From contig NC_020177.2 of NCBI RefSeq assembly GCF_000224145.3, positions 3,397,622-3,461,621 on the forward strand: a stretch of DNA of 64,000 bases. The letters run 5' to 3'. The position numbers and the translations under genes were made by a program. Positions 1 to 12,292 of this stretch are shown in pieces. The notes beneath the pieces are model-generated. The model saw only the letters and a program-made list of their open reading frames with translations. It was not told the DNA's origin and did no database searches. Position 1 is the first letter of the stretch; every line of letters starts with the position of its first letter. The stretch comes from Ciona intestinalis (taxonomy: Eukaryota; Chordata; Ascidiacea; Phlebobranchia; Cionidae).

Positions 1-117
1 TGAAACTTAATCAAAATCATTCCCAAAATCAAAATTACTTATACCATATTAAAAAAAAACTTTAACTTTCGTATATTGTTGTTTAGTTTTGTTTTAATTA
101 AAGTAATTTTTGTACAG

Positions 118-213
118 ATTCTTTGGTAAACTTCACGCCTCATCCACCAGCAGTATTGAACAAATTTGTCTACAAATGCCACTTGAACCAGAGCAAAAGC
201 AATATTGCAAAAA
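118..213 (+). CDS. wnt: Wnt exon: N-terminal part of mature domain
   Basis: Acceptor TACAG at 113-117 and donor GTAAGT at 214. The frame that joins exon 360-496 starts at 119 and includes [12 protein letters not shown], which matches the first conserved Wnt cysteine block. The competing frame (from position 123) is out of phase with the next exon. Further N-terminal exons must lie before position 1. Confidence 0.85.
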
Positions 214-3200
214 GTAAGTCAAAATTAAACCTATTTAGTTTATTCCAAATATTCTCAAAAAAAATAATAAAACTCAACCTTGAAAAAATACTATACTTAG
301 GTGCCTCGGAATTCATGGCAAAAATGCACAATTTTATTAAATAATCATATTTTTTTTAGCCACACGAAAATAATGGAGCGCATACGGGACGGAACCGAAA
401 TGGCGATGAAAGAATGTCAATACCAGTTCAGAAACGAACGCTGGAACTGTAGCAGTGCTGACGAGAGTCAGGGCTTCGGAAAAGTTCTAAAACGCGGTGA
501 GTATTTGACCCTAATGCCCTTAATTGTAGTGGCCTTCGAGGGTATAGGGACATCGTAATATCGCGTCAAAAGAGCGTAACGTCCCAAACCGTCCTGAAAA
601 GCGTTCCACGTACCAGAAGTGGCTTGGAAGTGGATATTTCTCGAGCTACGGTCATACGCGCAAGCCCAGTTTACTGGCGCGTCTAAAACAACTAAAATCG
701 GCTCGGGTTTCGTTCAAAACAAACCTACCATATATTAACATGTAGCGATACTGGCAATATAGCGACGCTAGAGGAAGTGCACCGGTCACGTTATCACTTT
801 TTTGATCGGTTTCAACCGACCACCACCTGCTCCAATGTACTACATTTTATGCCTCGATAACTGCCAACAAAACAATAACTGAAGAAAGGAAGTAAAACAT
901 ATGAATTATCGCAATTAGTTTTACTTGAACGTTTGCAGCGTTCCTTTTCCCTCATAAAATTAAATTAAAACCCTTTTTAAGAAAAAAGCATATTTACGAA
1001 AAAAAAACTGCGCGTAGCGTGTTTTTTCCAATATTGTAAATTCGCTGCAGTTATTACAGCAAAACACTATAACGAATGTTGCCTTTTTAAATCAACGCTT
1101 ATTTACCTTTAAACTTGTCTGAGCAATCTCGAAACGGATGTGTTAACCTTGTTCTAATCAGTGTTACACGGTTTGCCTAAAACAGCCCCGTCCTACCCAT
1201 TGCTACACGTGTTGTGCAGCACTGATGTGCCAGCAGGCCTAGTGTAGGCAATCAAAAAGATTAAAGCGTTCGTTTATATAAGACGGAAATATAGGCGCTA
1301 CTTAAAATAGATTTCTCATAAACGGACATGCTATTGCTTGTTTAAAGTCAATGGACATTTGTAAAACATCCTTTGTCGTACATAAGTACACATATTATTC
1401 GGTGCAATAATAAACATGCGTATATATATATACGTCTAAAGTATAACAGAGTTGTTTTTATTTTTATGTATAGTAGGGTTGGAAAGACGGGACCCCTTTA
1501 ATATCAAAATATCCCGATTTTGTATTAAACAATTAACAACGGTTTATGGTAGTCGTAATGATACGGTTTTATACTTCTAATTCTCGAACGTTCTTTGTTT
1601 ACTACCAAATGAGACGAGAAAACAGAACGAAAAGGTGTCCCATCTACCCCACTCTACTATATTACTCACAATTTGGCAAATCGTTAGTGTAGCGATTGTC
1701 GTTAGTTATTAAAATTGCATTATACTATTAGTGTAGCGCCCACCGGGCTTTGGACGTACGTTTGAAATCATATGTATTTTCAGCTCACTTTTCTAATCCG
1801 TCAACGACCCAATTCTACTCTGTACAACCGCACTCGACTAATGTATGTGATATACTTTGCTCCGCACAAGTACCTTTGACAGCTATTAATAGGAGGCATA
1901 ATCACGGCCTTTGTTTTCGCTTCACTTGGATAAAGTGCCAAAAACCGCTCTCACAAATTTGCCAATTTTTGACGACATTTTGATTGGTTAGAGTTGTAAC
2001 ACGTCGTAGTTTGGACTTTGTTTTTGATGGGTGTCGTGGATTCGAACGCAAATTATCAATACTCGCTATCATATAATTTCCGTACAAATAAAAGATCATA
2101 TTTATGTGTTTTTTGTTTTAATTTGTTGTCGTATTTTTTATTTGAAACTTAGCACGGATTTCGTTTTGGTTTTAATATATGTCGTGCATTTAAACGCAAA
2201 TTACTAATACTCGCTATCCTAAAATGTTCGTACAACCATAGGCCATTTTTTGTATTTTTTGTTCTAATTTTTTGTCGCTTTTTTTTATTTAAAACTTAAC
2301 TTTTGAATTTTGTTTCTCCAAAAAGGTACGAGGGAGGCTGCTTTCGTTGGAGCAATTACTTCAGCTGCCGTGGCGCATGAGGTAACGAGGGCTTGCAGTC
2401 GTGGGGAGCTGACAGAATGTTCGTGTGACGGTCAAAAACGAATGGGGTCGTACAGAGACCATAGGGGTAGGTTATTTAGTAGTTTTGTAAAATGGGGTAA
2501 TATGGGGCATGTTTTAGTCTATTTTTGTCCAACTTGGTAGTTATCAAGGATTATTTACAGAATCATATACACTCTGGCCTAAGTTCTAGATCCCTCCGTA
2601 TGTGTTACTGTGGGACCCCAACCATATAGAATAGTAGGGTATAGGGGCTGATGGGACACCTTCATCACATAATATTCAAATATTCTGATCGTTTTTTAAA
2701 CATTAACAACGGTCTATGAGGTTCGTGAAGATTTGGTTTTATAATTCGTTGAATGTTCTTTAGGAAAATGGACTTAAAAGGTGTCCCATCTTTCCTCACC
2801 TTACTCTATATAAAAAACCGATCGCACTTTTTTTGCCTTAAACATTTTCAAATGATTTTTTCATATATAGGCAGATTTGAATGGGCTGGCTGCAGCGATG
2901 ATGTGCAATTCGGAATGAGCGTGGCGAAAATCTTTGTCAACACGAAAGATAACGCTTTACATGATGCAAGAGCTATCATGAACGTTCATAATAACCGAGC
3001 AGGCAGAAAGGTAATTTTACTTTAGTTTTTTTACTGTTCAAACTTTTTTACTTTTTAGTTCTATTAATTTACGTTTTTAAAGTATTTTTTTTTTACTTTA
3101 AACTTGTAATAGTCAGAGAGTATTTTGATTCATGCGAGTAGATAGGCATTGTTTATTTTTAAGAGAATATATTATTGTAGAACGAGAGACTACATGTACA

Positions 3201-6200
3201 GGATTATTACTGTTTTTGTTCCATATGGGTAAAATTCTCAGGCAAGGTACGCCAGTAGGGGACCTGAAATTTACATCGCAGTTAGCCGACTCAATGGTAT
3301 TACTGTAGTAGGGTGTGGGGAGACGGGACGCCTTTAGCACATGATATCCGAATATCCAGATCGTGTTTAAAACAATTAACAATTGTCTAGGGAGTCGCGG
3401 GGGTATACGGTTTTATAAAAAACTTTGAATGTTCTTTTGGAGTAATGGGACAAGAAAAGAGAATGAAAAGGTGTCCCATTTTCCCCACCCTACCATATAC
3501 TAATTAACCAATCCCCCAAAATTACTAGAGTAATTATATAGCCACATCTAAAAGAACAATCAATACACACTGAACAAGTTAATTAGAAAATAGGTTTAGC
3601 ACAAGTTTTGAATGGTGTCGGACTTTTTTACGAAAATTTCAGTGGCGAGCGACGGTCTAGTAATTTCGAAAAATTGACTATTGCTCAAATGTTTACCCAT
3701 TTTTTGTTCATTACGCCTGTTAATATATATCAGTCGGTTTCTTTGTGTTATGTGATGATTGCCCTTTAGTTATGACTGATAGTTGTAGACGCTGTAAAAT
3801 TTACCGGCGTTGCTGCTAACGACAAGCAACGTTATTATATTTACTGTGTGGAGGTAAAAAATGATTGATTTTCCGTTTGAGGTAATTTTAATTCGACGCG
3901 TGTGGTTACGTAATAGTCCAAGGTGGGATTATAACGCTTAGTTTAAATTCTCAAGGATACAGTAGTCGCTTAGGCGTGTACGCGGCTTGTTAAAACACAA
4001 TGATATTTTATTGGCCCATATATCCGCCAAAAGAGTTGAAAACGTCGGCATGATTTTGTAATTAGACCACGTATGACTGTTATTATACATGTACAAATAT
4101 TTGATTCGTCTGCCAAGTGAATTAGGTCAAATATTCATGCTATAGTGAATTTGTCTGTCGCTTTTGATCCAAGTGTACGAGATGTCAGTGACATATGAAC
4201 GTAAACCGCATTAGGCTTTCGCACCCCATAAAGTCAAACACTACATGGCCAGTATACGTACATAATCTTACAGCATTAAAAGCATAACATTTTTAAGTTT
4301 TACAAAAACAGAAAGAAATCATAAAAAAATGCCATGGTACAACTGTTTTTAAAATAAAATTTTGTTACCCATTACAGCATATGTATAACTAAATAACATG
4401 CAACACCCGCGCGTTATTTTATAGTACACAGTAAAAGTTCACAAACGGTGGAATGTCCCTATGTTTAACCGGAACGAAAGAGCGCATCTTATATTTGCTG
4501 TCCAAACACGCCATTGCTTGACCAGAAACGTCGTCTGGGATTGTTTCGTAAAGGTAGCAAGTACTAAGCAGCCTTAAACGCCGAAGATTTATCGCCGCCT
4601 TCGCTTGAAATAACATCGTAAATCACGCGCACGTTGGCGGCGGTAGGAGCGCCTTGTTCCCGCCGACGATTCATGTGGCGTCGATGCTGACGGCAAACAT
4701 CTTAAACTGAAAATCGATCACAAACAATTTGCTGCCAATTTGGGGAATTTACAAAAACGATATAGATTTTTGAGGTGTTTTAAATTGTCTTCGGTACGCT
4801 AATGTATGTCTAAGAGTCCTAATTATTGGCCACCGTAAAACGGAAGTTATATAGTACTGCGGGAGAAAATGGGACACTTCTACCACATAATATCCGAATA
4901 CCTTGCTCGTGTTTTAAACAATTAAAAAGAGTCTATGGGAGTCGTCAGGATAAAGTTTTATAATTCTTTGAAAATTCTTTGTTTATTGCTAAATGGGACG
5001 AGAAAATCGATTGAAAAGGTGTCCCCTCTTCCCCCACCCTATGCTATATCCTTTACGGTCGCTGTTAGTTTACATCCCTTTCACACAGCCGCCACCGTTA
5101 CTTAAATCAACACAGACGGTTAACAGAACGGGTGTTTTGGTAGCATACGCCCGCTTGATGTTAGGTTATTGCGGCAGCAAATAGACTTCCGTGTAATGAC
5201 TTTATGTATGACATATTATACGGTTCAAAAGGTCGTTATTTATTTATGTTAGGGTAGTAAATTACGGCCTTTGGCAGCTTCAATGCCATACTCGCTGCGT
5301 TGAACTTTAATCTGGACAATTTCCGACTTGCTGAGTTCGCAATTTTCAACGACAAGAAATAAAACTTAGCATCATTGACCGAAATGCGTTTTTTGACTAA
5401 AAGCATAAATATAAAAATAATTTTACTAATTGAAAAATATTCGATTTTTAACGAGTCATACTTCTGCATATTTTAAAAAATATAAACGCATGCTATGGTT
5501 TTGCTCTCACAAGAAATAGGAAAGTGGCGTCCGGAACGACAGTTATTGGCTGACCTCCAAAGCACAGGAACTCGTACCAGTGCTTAAAATCGACGGACAA
5601 CGGTTTTCAGGTGCCCGCCTCATTGCGTTGGGGCACTTGGGGCCATCGCTTACATAAGATACATTTCAATCGCCGTTTCATCAGGCGCCCTTGAAGTTGG
5701 TTGTTTCGTCAACAAATTAACGTGTTACCGAGCCCGGGAGACCCGAACGTTTTCCGCGGGGGGTCTAAGAACTTCTAAACAGCGTTTACACGCGAGTGAG
5801 GAGCGTTAACTGCTACCTGAATTTTCAAAGTGTCACACAGGCCGTTTTGCGTGTCTTTTTATGGGCGTGTGCTGCTGTTGGTTTAAAAAGGTCGCGCAAA
5901 AGTGTCACTAAAGGGTGCAGCAAAATAGTACTTGGTCCAAAAACTGCTCGGTAATTGCCCGTTGTCGAAAACGTACGCAGCTAAATACCATCGTGTTATC
6001 ACTTATAGCTCACCCTGACCTGGCTGTTGAGGGTTGGTTTTAGCCAACCAAACTCCCGAAAGCTTCCGCGATCGGTATGACCCGATGCTGCGCCGGTAAG
6101 TGCTTCTGGCAACAAGGTGCCGCGTCTGTTTTCGCCACATGACAGTCAGTTATGGGCGCAACGGTGGCTTGGTGCAATTACGACGGAACTAAATACCGTA

Positions 6201-9200
6201 AACGGTTTCGATTTTTCCGCAACTTGGATTTCAGACATTTCGCCGAGTTGATTTTCGCGGTATGTCTGCCAAGCATGCAAAACAAGCACCACCTAAGTGA
6301 CGATATGTGGCTATTTTTATCCAAAAAAATGCGACAAAGAATTTCTCAAAAAACGGCATATTTTTTGACCGGGCAGACGAAACTTTCTTATGAACCTGTT
6401 AAAACATATATTACGAATTGGCCAAAATACACTTTGTTTTTATGTATCATTTTGCGTTTAAATATGTATGATGATTATTTTAAATACCAGCGTTTTAGTT
6501 TAGGTATATTCCTATAATGGTATCTGTATGCTTTTCACGCTTCAGTGTCTGTGTTCGGACGTAACTATGCACAGATTTTGTCCAAGTCAAGCGCTGTGTA
6601 CCGTAGAAGAAATGAAATACATAAACAAATAAAATAGTTAGCCCTTGAAAGACAAGACCTCCATATATAGCAGGTTGCGGGCAAGGGGGGCAGACTGCTG
6701 CCGAAAAACGACACCCGAACCGGAACAGCCGCCTGCACAGTTGCAAATCACGCGCTTTTAGTCTCCACTATGTTTATTTCGGCAATACTGATATTTGTAT
6801 CTATTTTTCCGCTCCACAATTCGTTTGTGTGGATTTTCGGAAGCCTTTATGGTTGCAGACGTCAGCTTAGCTGTATTCTGATACTCCCTGCGCCTGTCAC
6901 ATTCGGACAGCCCCCTCATGGACTATTAAAACCGACACTGTGCATAGTATCGGTCAAATCGCTCACGTTTCAGGCCTACAATCTATTAGCGGTTTGTCAA
7001 TGTCAAACTTCGACAATTAGTAGCAGAGTTAGTGTGTACGGAGCTTAGGGTGAATTTTCAGGGCGCTGAACCGCATCGACTTTCGCTGCGCACGTGGAAG
7101 AAATGTCGGTTCACATGCCGGCCTAAAGAGCTGAAATATAGCGACGTATTTTTGAACATTACGTTATCTGAAACCAGGCCGAAACCTGCACAGCACTCTA
7201 GGCACCCGCGAGCAGGATTTTGGCAGAGCTGAAGCGGTTGCGTGCATTAATAGCTAAATTCGCAGAGCATACACGACGACTGCTTTACATAACTGCATGT
7301 TTGCTACACCGCGAGCGTCTTCCGAGTTATTTTGTTATTTTTAAGTCATGTTTGTGGCTTGACGGTTGAACAACATCTTATGACCCGTTTAGTGCTTTCG
7401 CCATGTTTTTTTTGGGTGCGGCTGTCGAATAAACCGCGGGCATTGGGGTGCTGATTTAAGCTTGTAAGTGTGTGGATACTAAACTACAAACATTACATCA
7501 CATTTGGAATCTATTCAATTGGGTAAAGGGGAAAGTGGTCTGCTAACTCCAACTGAAAACGAATAAAGCGAAAAGCGACGGCCCTTGTTTTCCTTTTGAT
7601 TGAAATCGGACAGTTTCGATTAAGGCGACGCACACAGTTCTCATTGTGGTTGTGGGCTGGCGCACCTGGCTGGAATTTACTTTCTCCGGCAAAATAATGA
7701 CGTGGCGTCTCTTGATGTTGAATTGGCAAGATTGAATCTTACATTTGAAGTGGCTGCGTAATGACAGCATAACTAATAGCGTCTTCACATATACGTAACC
7801 ACGCCTGCAAATGCAATTTCCGTGTCCTTGAATTCGCGGGGTGGATTTGGAACGAAAATAAATGTTGCGGCTTCCCGCTCCCGTCAAATGTTTGCCGACT
7901 TAAAACCGAACTGATGCGCAATTGTGGCGACTGACCGCGTTCCGCAGCCGTTAGGCCGCGCCGAACTGCGGCGGGTGGTAGTGGTAGGATCTCGATTCGG
8001 ATCTCCACTTTACCCGATGCCGGCAATTACGCTAATGGATCCGTATATTGGTTTAGTGCAAAAGTTCTCACGAAAATTTTACGACTTTTTAATTTCGCTT
8101 TGAATGCGCCTAATTTGCGCCGTCGGCGTTGCGCTACGACGAGATAATCTCTGCACCAAAGCGGCCGACTGAATTCGATCTTTATCACTGTTTGCTGTAA
8201 AGAGCATAGCGGTAGCAAATTGAGTGCATTATCTCGCTTTACAGTAAAGCTCAACGCGACGCGGGAGGTGTGGGTTAGCGGTCCGCGCATATGGTACATA
8301 GCGATCTATGCGTTATTGAATCGTCACCCTGGTTCCTTTGAACTGGCTACAGAATCTGCTGCCACCTGCCCGAGATGCCATGACGGTGTCGCCTTATGGG
8401 AAAACAAACACGAAATCGCTTGCGAACAAAAGCACTGAGACACGACAGAAATTTAGCCTGCGCACCGTAGCAGCTTGAACTTAAATTTCGTCACAGATAC
8501 ACCACGTTTCAGCAGTCGCGTCACCCGACTAGGATTAGACTTGAGCTGGTCGTGCTAAAAATTCCAAACCTCTGTAATCCTCAACAAGCGCGTAATCTAG
8601 TTCTAATCCGCCGCTTTGTAACAGTGTCAAAAAGTTCAGGCGTCGATTAGAACGACTGATGTTTTCCGAGCCACACAAGCAGTCGCGGTACACACCCAGC
8701 GATCAAAGTTTAAGGTACTGTAAACACCAAACACCCGGAGACCTATAATCGCTCTGACTTAAAGTGACGGGTCTAATTCCACCTTTCACGTGTAGAACAC
8801 GAATCGTCAATTTGGTATGAAAATAAACTACGATCCTTCGTTTTGATATATATGCACTTCAAAGGGGACAAACGTGTATTGCATTTTTTGCATAGGACAC
8901 CACAAGGGTCTAGTTACGCGTGTCGTGCCCGCTAAATACCGCTTGTCAAATTCGATCCCTAAACACGTAGCTATTTTTACGCCTCTGGCACCTGTATGAG
9001 ACTTTGGGGATTACCGAATAGTCTACTTCCTATAGCCCGGTTTTGATCCGACGGTTTAAAACCTTAAAGCGCTTTCTAGTCGGATTTCGACCTTCGAACA
9101 GATCTGTCGTTGTGGTAAATTCAATACGGCTTTGATTTGCCGATTGTCGTTGTACATTTGGGCGTGTTGAGCATTCATGTCAGAGCGTGTCAGACAAATC

Positions 9201-12200
9201 CGTCACGTCATTCCTATGGTTAGCATCTCTCGTTAAAAAATCCGGATGGTGAAATCTATTTTTGCCACAAGTTTCCAAAGGGTTGGAATGAATGGAATTC
9301 AACTATAAGTTCCATCGGAGACACACAAAGTACATTGCGACATTATTTACCAACGTATGTATACGCCTATCACAATATTTCAACCGGAAAAAATAATACG
9401 CGTTTTTCGCGTGTAAAGGAATATAAAGTGTTCAAAAACGACCTAAATCGAGCTAGGACTTTTGAAATTTGATAATAATGGCGCTTATTTTAGAGTGATT
9501 TTAAAAGATTTAGCGAAATTCGTTTATTTACGTTTGTCACGTTTGCTTTTTTCTCAGAGGAGAAAATCTCCTTCGCAATATGACGTCACTAGGCAGTTAA
9601 ACATTCCCCGAATTCACTTTCATTGTTCGTTAGCAATTTTTTGAAAAACGAGTTTAATTACTTGACAGCCGTAACATCAAAGTCGATAAAGGACCGTCTG
9701 GACGACAACGCCTCGATGTTAAACAGTAAATCGCTCTACATATAGGCAGCACGGTTAGCCACATCTGTCTGACCTTATCTATACCGAAATATGCATTGTA
9801 CACCTACTATTAATGGGTTTAAATGCCAAAACGGGTATTGTTATATTATTTAGTTTACCATATCGCGGTCCTTTTTATTTTAAGCCATAGTTCTATAAAT
9901 AGCTACTTTGAAGCGGTTGTACCAATTTCTACGGATAATCGTTATGTACTCTAAACATATTATTTATCGGTTATATATGATGCTCAAAAGTATTTGAGCT
10001 ATATAATCATCATATATATATATATATATAGTTCAATAATACCGGAAAAGGCTAAGAACACACGCAACATAGTCTGTACCTAAACTACGACACAGTATAG
10101 GCAAACACACCACAGAAGAATCAAAATCCATTTCCATAATAACCTTCGTTTCTTCTACACGGGTGGCCCGGGCTTCGGTCCGGGTGGCGAAACGACTTTT
10201 CGAACATGCCGAAAAAACTCGTGAATCCTAGCAAGCGGGCTAGCTTTGCGGCGGCTTAATTTGCTGTCACAACATGGTGCATTAAGTTGGATAATGCTAG
10301 CACAAAGCCACACCAAACAAAACTACACCACGCCGCCCAGATTTTATTTATATACATAGCAGCTTTATTTAAGAAACGTCGTTTACTTAAGTTTAGGAAA
10401 CAGTTTAATACAATATCGTTACTTAACCAACGTGTAACTTATTTCAAGGAAATTCATTATGTTCGCAAATTTTGTATCAGCTTAAATTACATATGTACTG
10501 TAACGAATCTTCGTTCAATTAACAAACTTATTTAACAAAGTCCTCATTCAAATATAACCCATCATTAAACACACAATAATATGAACTAAGAGACACATTT
10601 AGACAGCATAACTACGGTAGAACTAAAACAGTAACGTTAAACTACATAACTAACTGCTGCACAAGGAGTAGAACTAAAACACTGAACCGTAAACTCATAA
10701 CTAACTCTTGCATAAGGAGTAGAACTAAAACACTTAAAAACGGCAAGCTACAGCACACGAGAAAATAACCAATTACAAGGAATGCGTTAACACGCGCGGC
10801 GCCGAAAACACGTTACTAATAATTAGGCAAGTACTAGAATAAAGGAATGCGAGAACAGAACTAGGGGTCAAAACAAAGAATCCAGCATAACAGAACACGG
10901 AATAAACAATACGATTATGCAAGCACGTTAATCGCCACAGTACTTTAACCAAAATACATTAAAAATCAAATGTTACCATTGTAAAACTCAACCCTTTCGT
11001 TTTTAGTAACAGTTGGACAAACTATGGTTTGGAGGAATATGTTGCGCGCTGCGCCTCTTACCGGCGGAATATTTACACAATATTTTACCTATTACAGACA
11101 GTCAAAAGCTTCATGAAACGGTTTTGTAAATGCCATGGAGCGACTGACACTTGCCCGCTACGAACGTGCTGGGATGCACTGGACTCGTTTCGACTTTCAG
11201 GCAACCAATTAAAGCGGAAATATGACGGTGCTTCGAGGGTGACTGTCAAACAGGGCTCTCGAAAAATGACTCTACATACGACAGTCAGCAGCCATAAGTC
11301 ACCCACCAAGCGAGACTTGGTGTATTTGGAAGACTCACCAAACTACTGTGTGCGCAACGAGGCAACTGGTAAGGTATTTAGTATATGCGTGTTTCGTTTC
11401 AGCATACTTTTTTATTAGGTGTAATATTTTAAACAGGTTGGGAGGGGATGGGACATTTTTTTCTAATATTTTCTTCTCCCATTTGGTAGTAAACAAAGAA
11501 CATTCAAAGAATTATAAAACTGTAACCTCGCGGCTCCCAGCAGGCCGTTGTTAATGATTTGAAACACGATTAGGAAATTTGAATATTACGTGCTAATGGT
11601 GTCCCATCTTACCCCACAGTAGTATATTGATTTTATATTTTTTCATAGGTTCTCTCGGCACCAGCGGTAGAGAGTGTAATTTAAGTTCAAAGGGGATTGA
11701 CGGTTGCTCTCTTTTATGCTGTGGTAGAGGCCATGACACGTCAAGCGTAACAAGAACGAGAATAAACTGCGCATGCGTCTTCCATTGGTGCTGTGAGGTG
11801 CGCTGTACAAACTGTACCAACACTTATGACATTTACACCTGCAAACCGGAGCCAATGCAAGAAGATCCGACGCAGCAAACTATAAGCTCGACGACTACAG
11901 ACGTCTCGTCGGCGGCTCCGACCCGCAACTCTGGGACGACTTTGAGTACTTCTACCAAAGGACGAAAGTCCGGAAGACGGAGGAACAAAAAGACTCGGAG
12001 AAGAAAGGGGCGGAGGAAGGGAAGAAGAGGACGGAAACAGAAGAACACGACGGGCCCTGTCAGGGCTAAAAGGAACATTCCTGAACACGAAGAAGACGAC
12101 GTTGATATTGACGTGATGGACTTAAATGAAGAAGTAGAAGATTTTAGATTAGATTTTGACGAAGATTCATTGGAAAAGTACCGGGGCGGTACGTGGGATA

Positions 12201-12292
12201 AAAATGAGTCGAGAGAATTGTACTGGTTTTCCAAATGGTGGGTGACTATGCAACGGTTTCTATATCACGACAGAAGCGCTGTGACCGGTTAA
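118..12292 (+). CDS. wnt: Divergent Wnt family ligand with long C-terminal tail (5' end outside window)
   Basis: Secreted Cys-rich signal of the Wnt family, expected to act on Frizzled/LRP receptors. Exons 118-213, 360-496, 2326-2466, 2871-3010, 11098-11368 and 11649-12292 join in phase to 475 codons plus stop; the signal-peptide exon lies to the left. Family marks seen: [59 protein letters not shown], and the C-terminal Cys cluster ([20 protein letters not shown]). The N-terminal half reads most like Wnt4, the C-terminal half more like Wnt2/Wnt5, so the subfamily is left open. Two oddities are described separately: KCHGATDTC instead of KCHGxSGSC, and a 148-residue tail after the final Cys. 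The gene is convergent with the ELAPOR gene. Confidence 0.93.
360..496 (+). CDS. wnt: Wnt exon: [13 protein letters not shown] block
   Basis: Acceptor TTTTTTTAG and donor GTGAGT. It encodes the conserved block around [15 protein letters not shown] and ends at GKVLKR. The NCS triplet is the usual N-glycosylation site of the family. Confidence 0.93.
497..2325 (+). other. Wnt intron (exon 360-496 to exon 2326-2466)
   Basis: 1.8 kb with no supported coding exon. It holds one full MITE (1471-1661). The short ORFs near 1750-1983 and 1902-2099 are small, have no recognisable motif, and are treated as chance. Confidence 0.6.
1471..1661 (+). repeat. MITE copy
   Basis: Starts TAGTAGGGTTGGAAAGACGG, ends GGTGTCCCATCTACCCCACT then CTACTAT. 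The two ends are inverted repeats, and the core contains the family sequence AACAATTAACAACGGT. Confidence 0.85.
2326..2466 (+). CDS. wnt: Wnt exon: GTREAAF / [13 protein letters not shown] block
   Basis: Acceptor AAAAAG and donor GTAGGT, joined in phase 1 at both ends. [20 protein letters not shown] and the Cys pair before the first loop match the helical N-terminal domain of Wnts. Confidence 0.93.
2632..2812 (+). repeat. MITE copy
   Basis: Same family; the ends TAGTAGGGTA and CACCTTACTCTATA are partly diverged. It lies in the Wnt intron before exon 2871-3010. Confidence 0.8.
2871..3010 (+). CDS. wnt: Wnt exon: GCSDD to NNRAGRK block
   Basis: Acceptor ATATATAG and donor GTAATT. It encodes [15 protein letters not shown] and ends at the invariant NNxAGRK motif in phase 0. 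Confidence 0.93.
3306..3497 (+). repeat. MITE copy
   Basis: Ends TAGTAGGGTGTGGGGAGACG and CATTTTCCCCACCCTACCAT, with the AACAATTAACAATTGTCTA core. Confidence 0.85.
4852..5047 (+). repeat. MITE copy
   Basis: Ends TAGTACTGCGGGAGAAAATG and CTCTTCCCCCACCCTATGCT. Last copy before the repeat-poor part of the Wnt intron. Confidence 0.82.
10007..10030. repeat. (TA)n microsatellite
   Basis: Pure alternating T and A for about 22 bases. Confidence 0.85.
10610..10740. repeat. Short tandem repeat, about 2.3 units of 51-60 bp
   Basis: The phrase GTAGAACTAAAACA recurs three times (about 10617, 10668, 10728), with CATAACTAACT between copies. Confidence 0.65.
11098..11368 (+). CDS. wnt: Wnt exon: acylation hairpin (altered) and TCW
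   Basis: Acceptor TTACAG and donor GTAAGG. It starts TVKSFMKRF and encodes [15 protein letters not shown]. In almost all Wnts this is KCHGxSGSC, with the final Ser palmitoleoylated; here that position is Thr and the preceding Gly is Asp. The exon continues to [12 protein letters not shown], the region before the C-terminal Cys domain. Confidence 0.93.
11433..11626 (-). repeat. MITE copy
   Basis: Reverse orientation (TTTGGTAGTAAACAAAGAAC near its left end); lies between the last two Wnt exons and ends CATCTTACCCCACAGTAGTA. Confidence 0.82.
11649..12292 (+). CDS. wnt: Wnt terminal exon: Cys-rich C-terminal domain plus 148-aa charged tail
   Basis: Acceptor TTCATAG; stop TAA at 12290-12292. The first 67 codons encode the usual C-terminal Wnt finger ([28 protein letters not shown]). 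The family normally stops here. This frame stays open: a Thr/Ser-rich linker, a Lys/Arg tract (about 11957-12043), a furin-like RAKR (12062-12073), an Asp/Glu tract (about 12086-12175) and a Trp-rich end. Possible N-glycosylation sites in the tail are NTT and NES. Confidence 0.9.

Larger units (their letters stand above)
3011..11097 (+). other. Large Wnt intron with a long transposon-free stretch
   Basis: About 8.1 kb. MITEs occur at 3306-3497 and 4852-5047, then none is recognisable until 11433. Roughly 5.5-9.7 kb has higher GC than the flanks and many short ORFs, none with a recognisable domain. It also contains a TA microsatellite (10007-10030) and a short tandem repeat (10610-10740). A cis-regulatory role is an inference. 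Confidence 0.5.

Noticed and set aside
123..344. 73-aa ORF starting in the first Wnt exon
   Set aside because: Wrong frame for joining the next exon and reads through the intron; the frame from 119 matches Wnt.
6152..6517. 121-aa plus-strand ORF in the large Wnt intron
   Set aside because: No recognisable domain, no splice or promoter context, and composition like neighbouring non-coding frames.
7543..8299. Several overlapping 90-114 aa minus ORFs
   Set aside because: No motif, mutually overlapping frames; likely chance in a GC-moderate intron.
11741..12234. Minus-strand ORFs of 115 and 133 aa opposite the Wnt tail
   Set aside because: They are the antisense of the Lys/Arg and Asp/Glu tracts and inherit openness from that bias.
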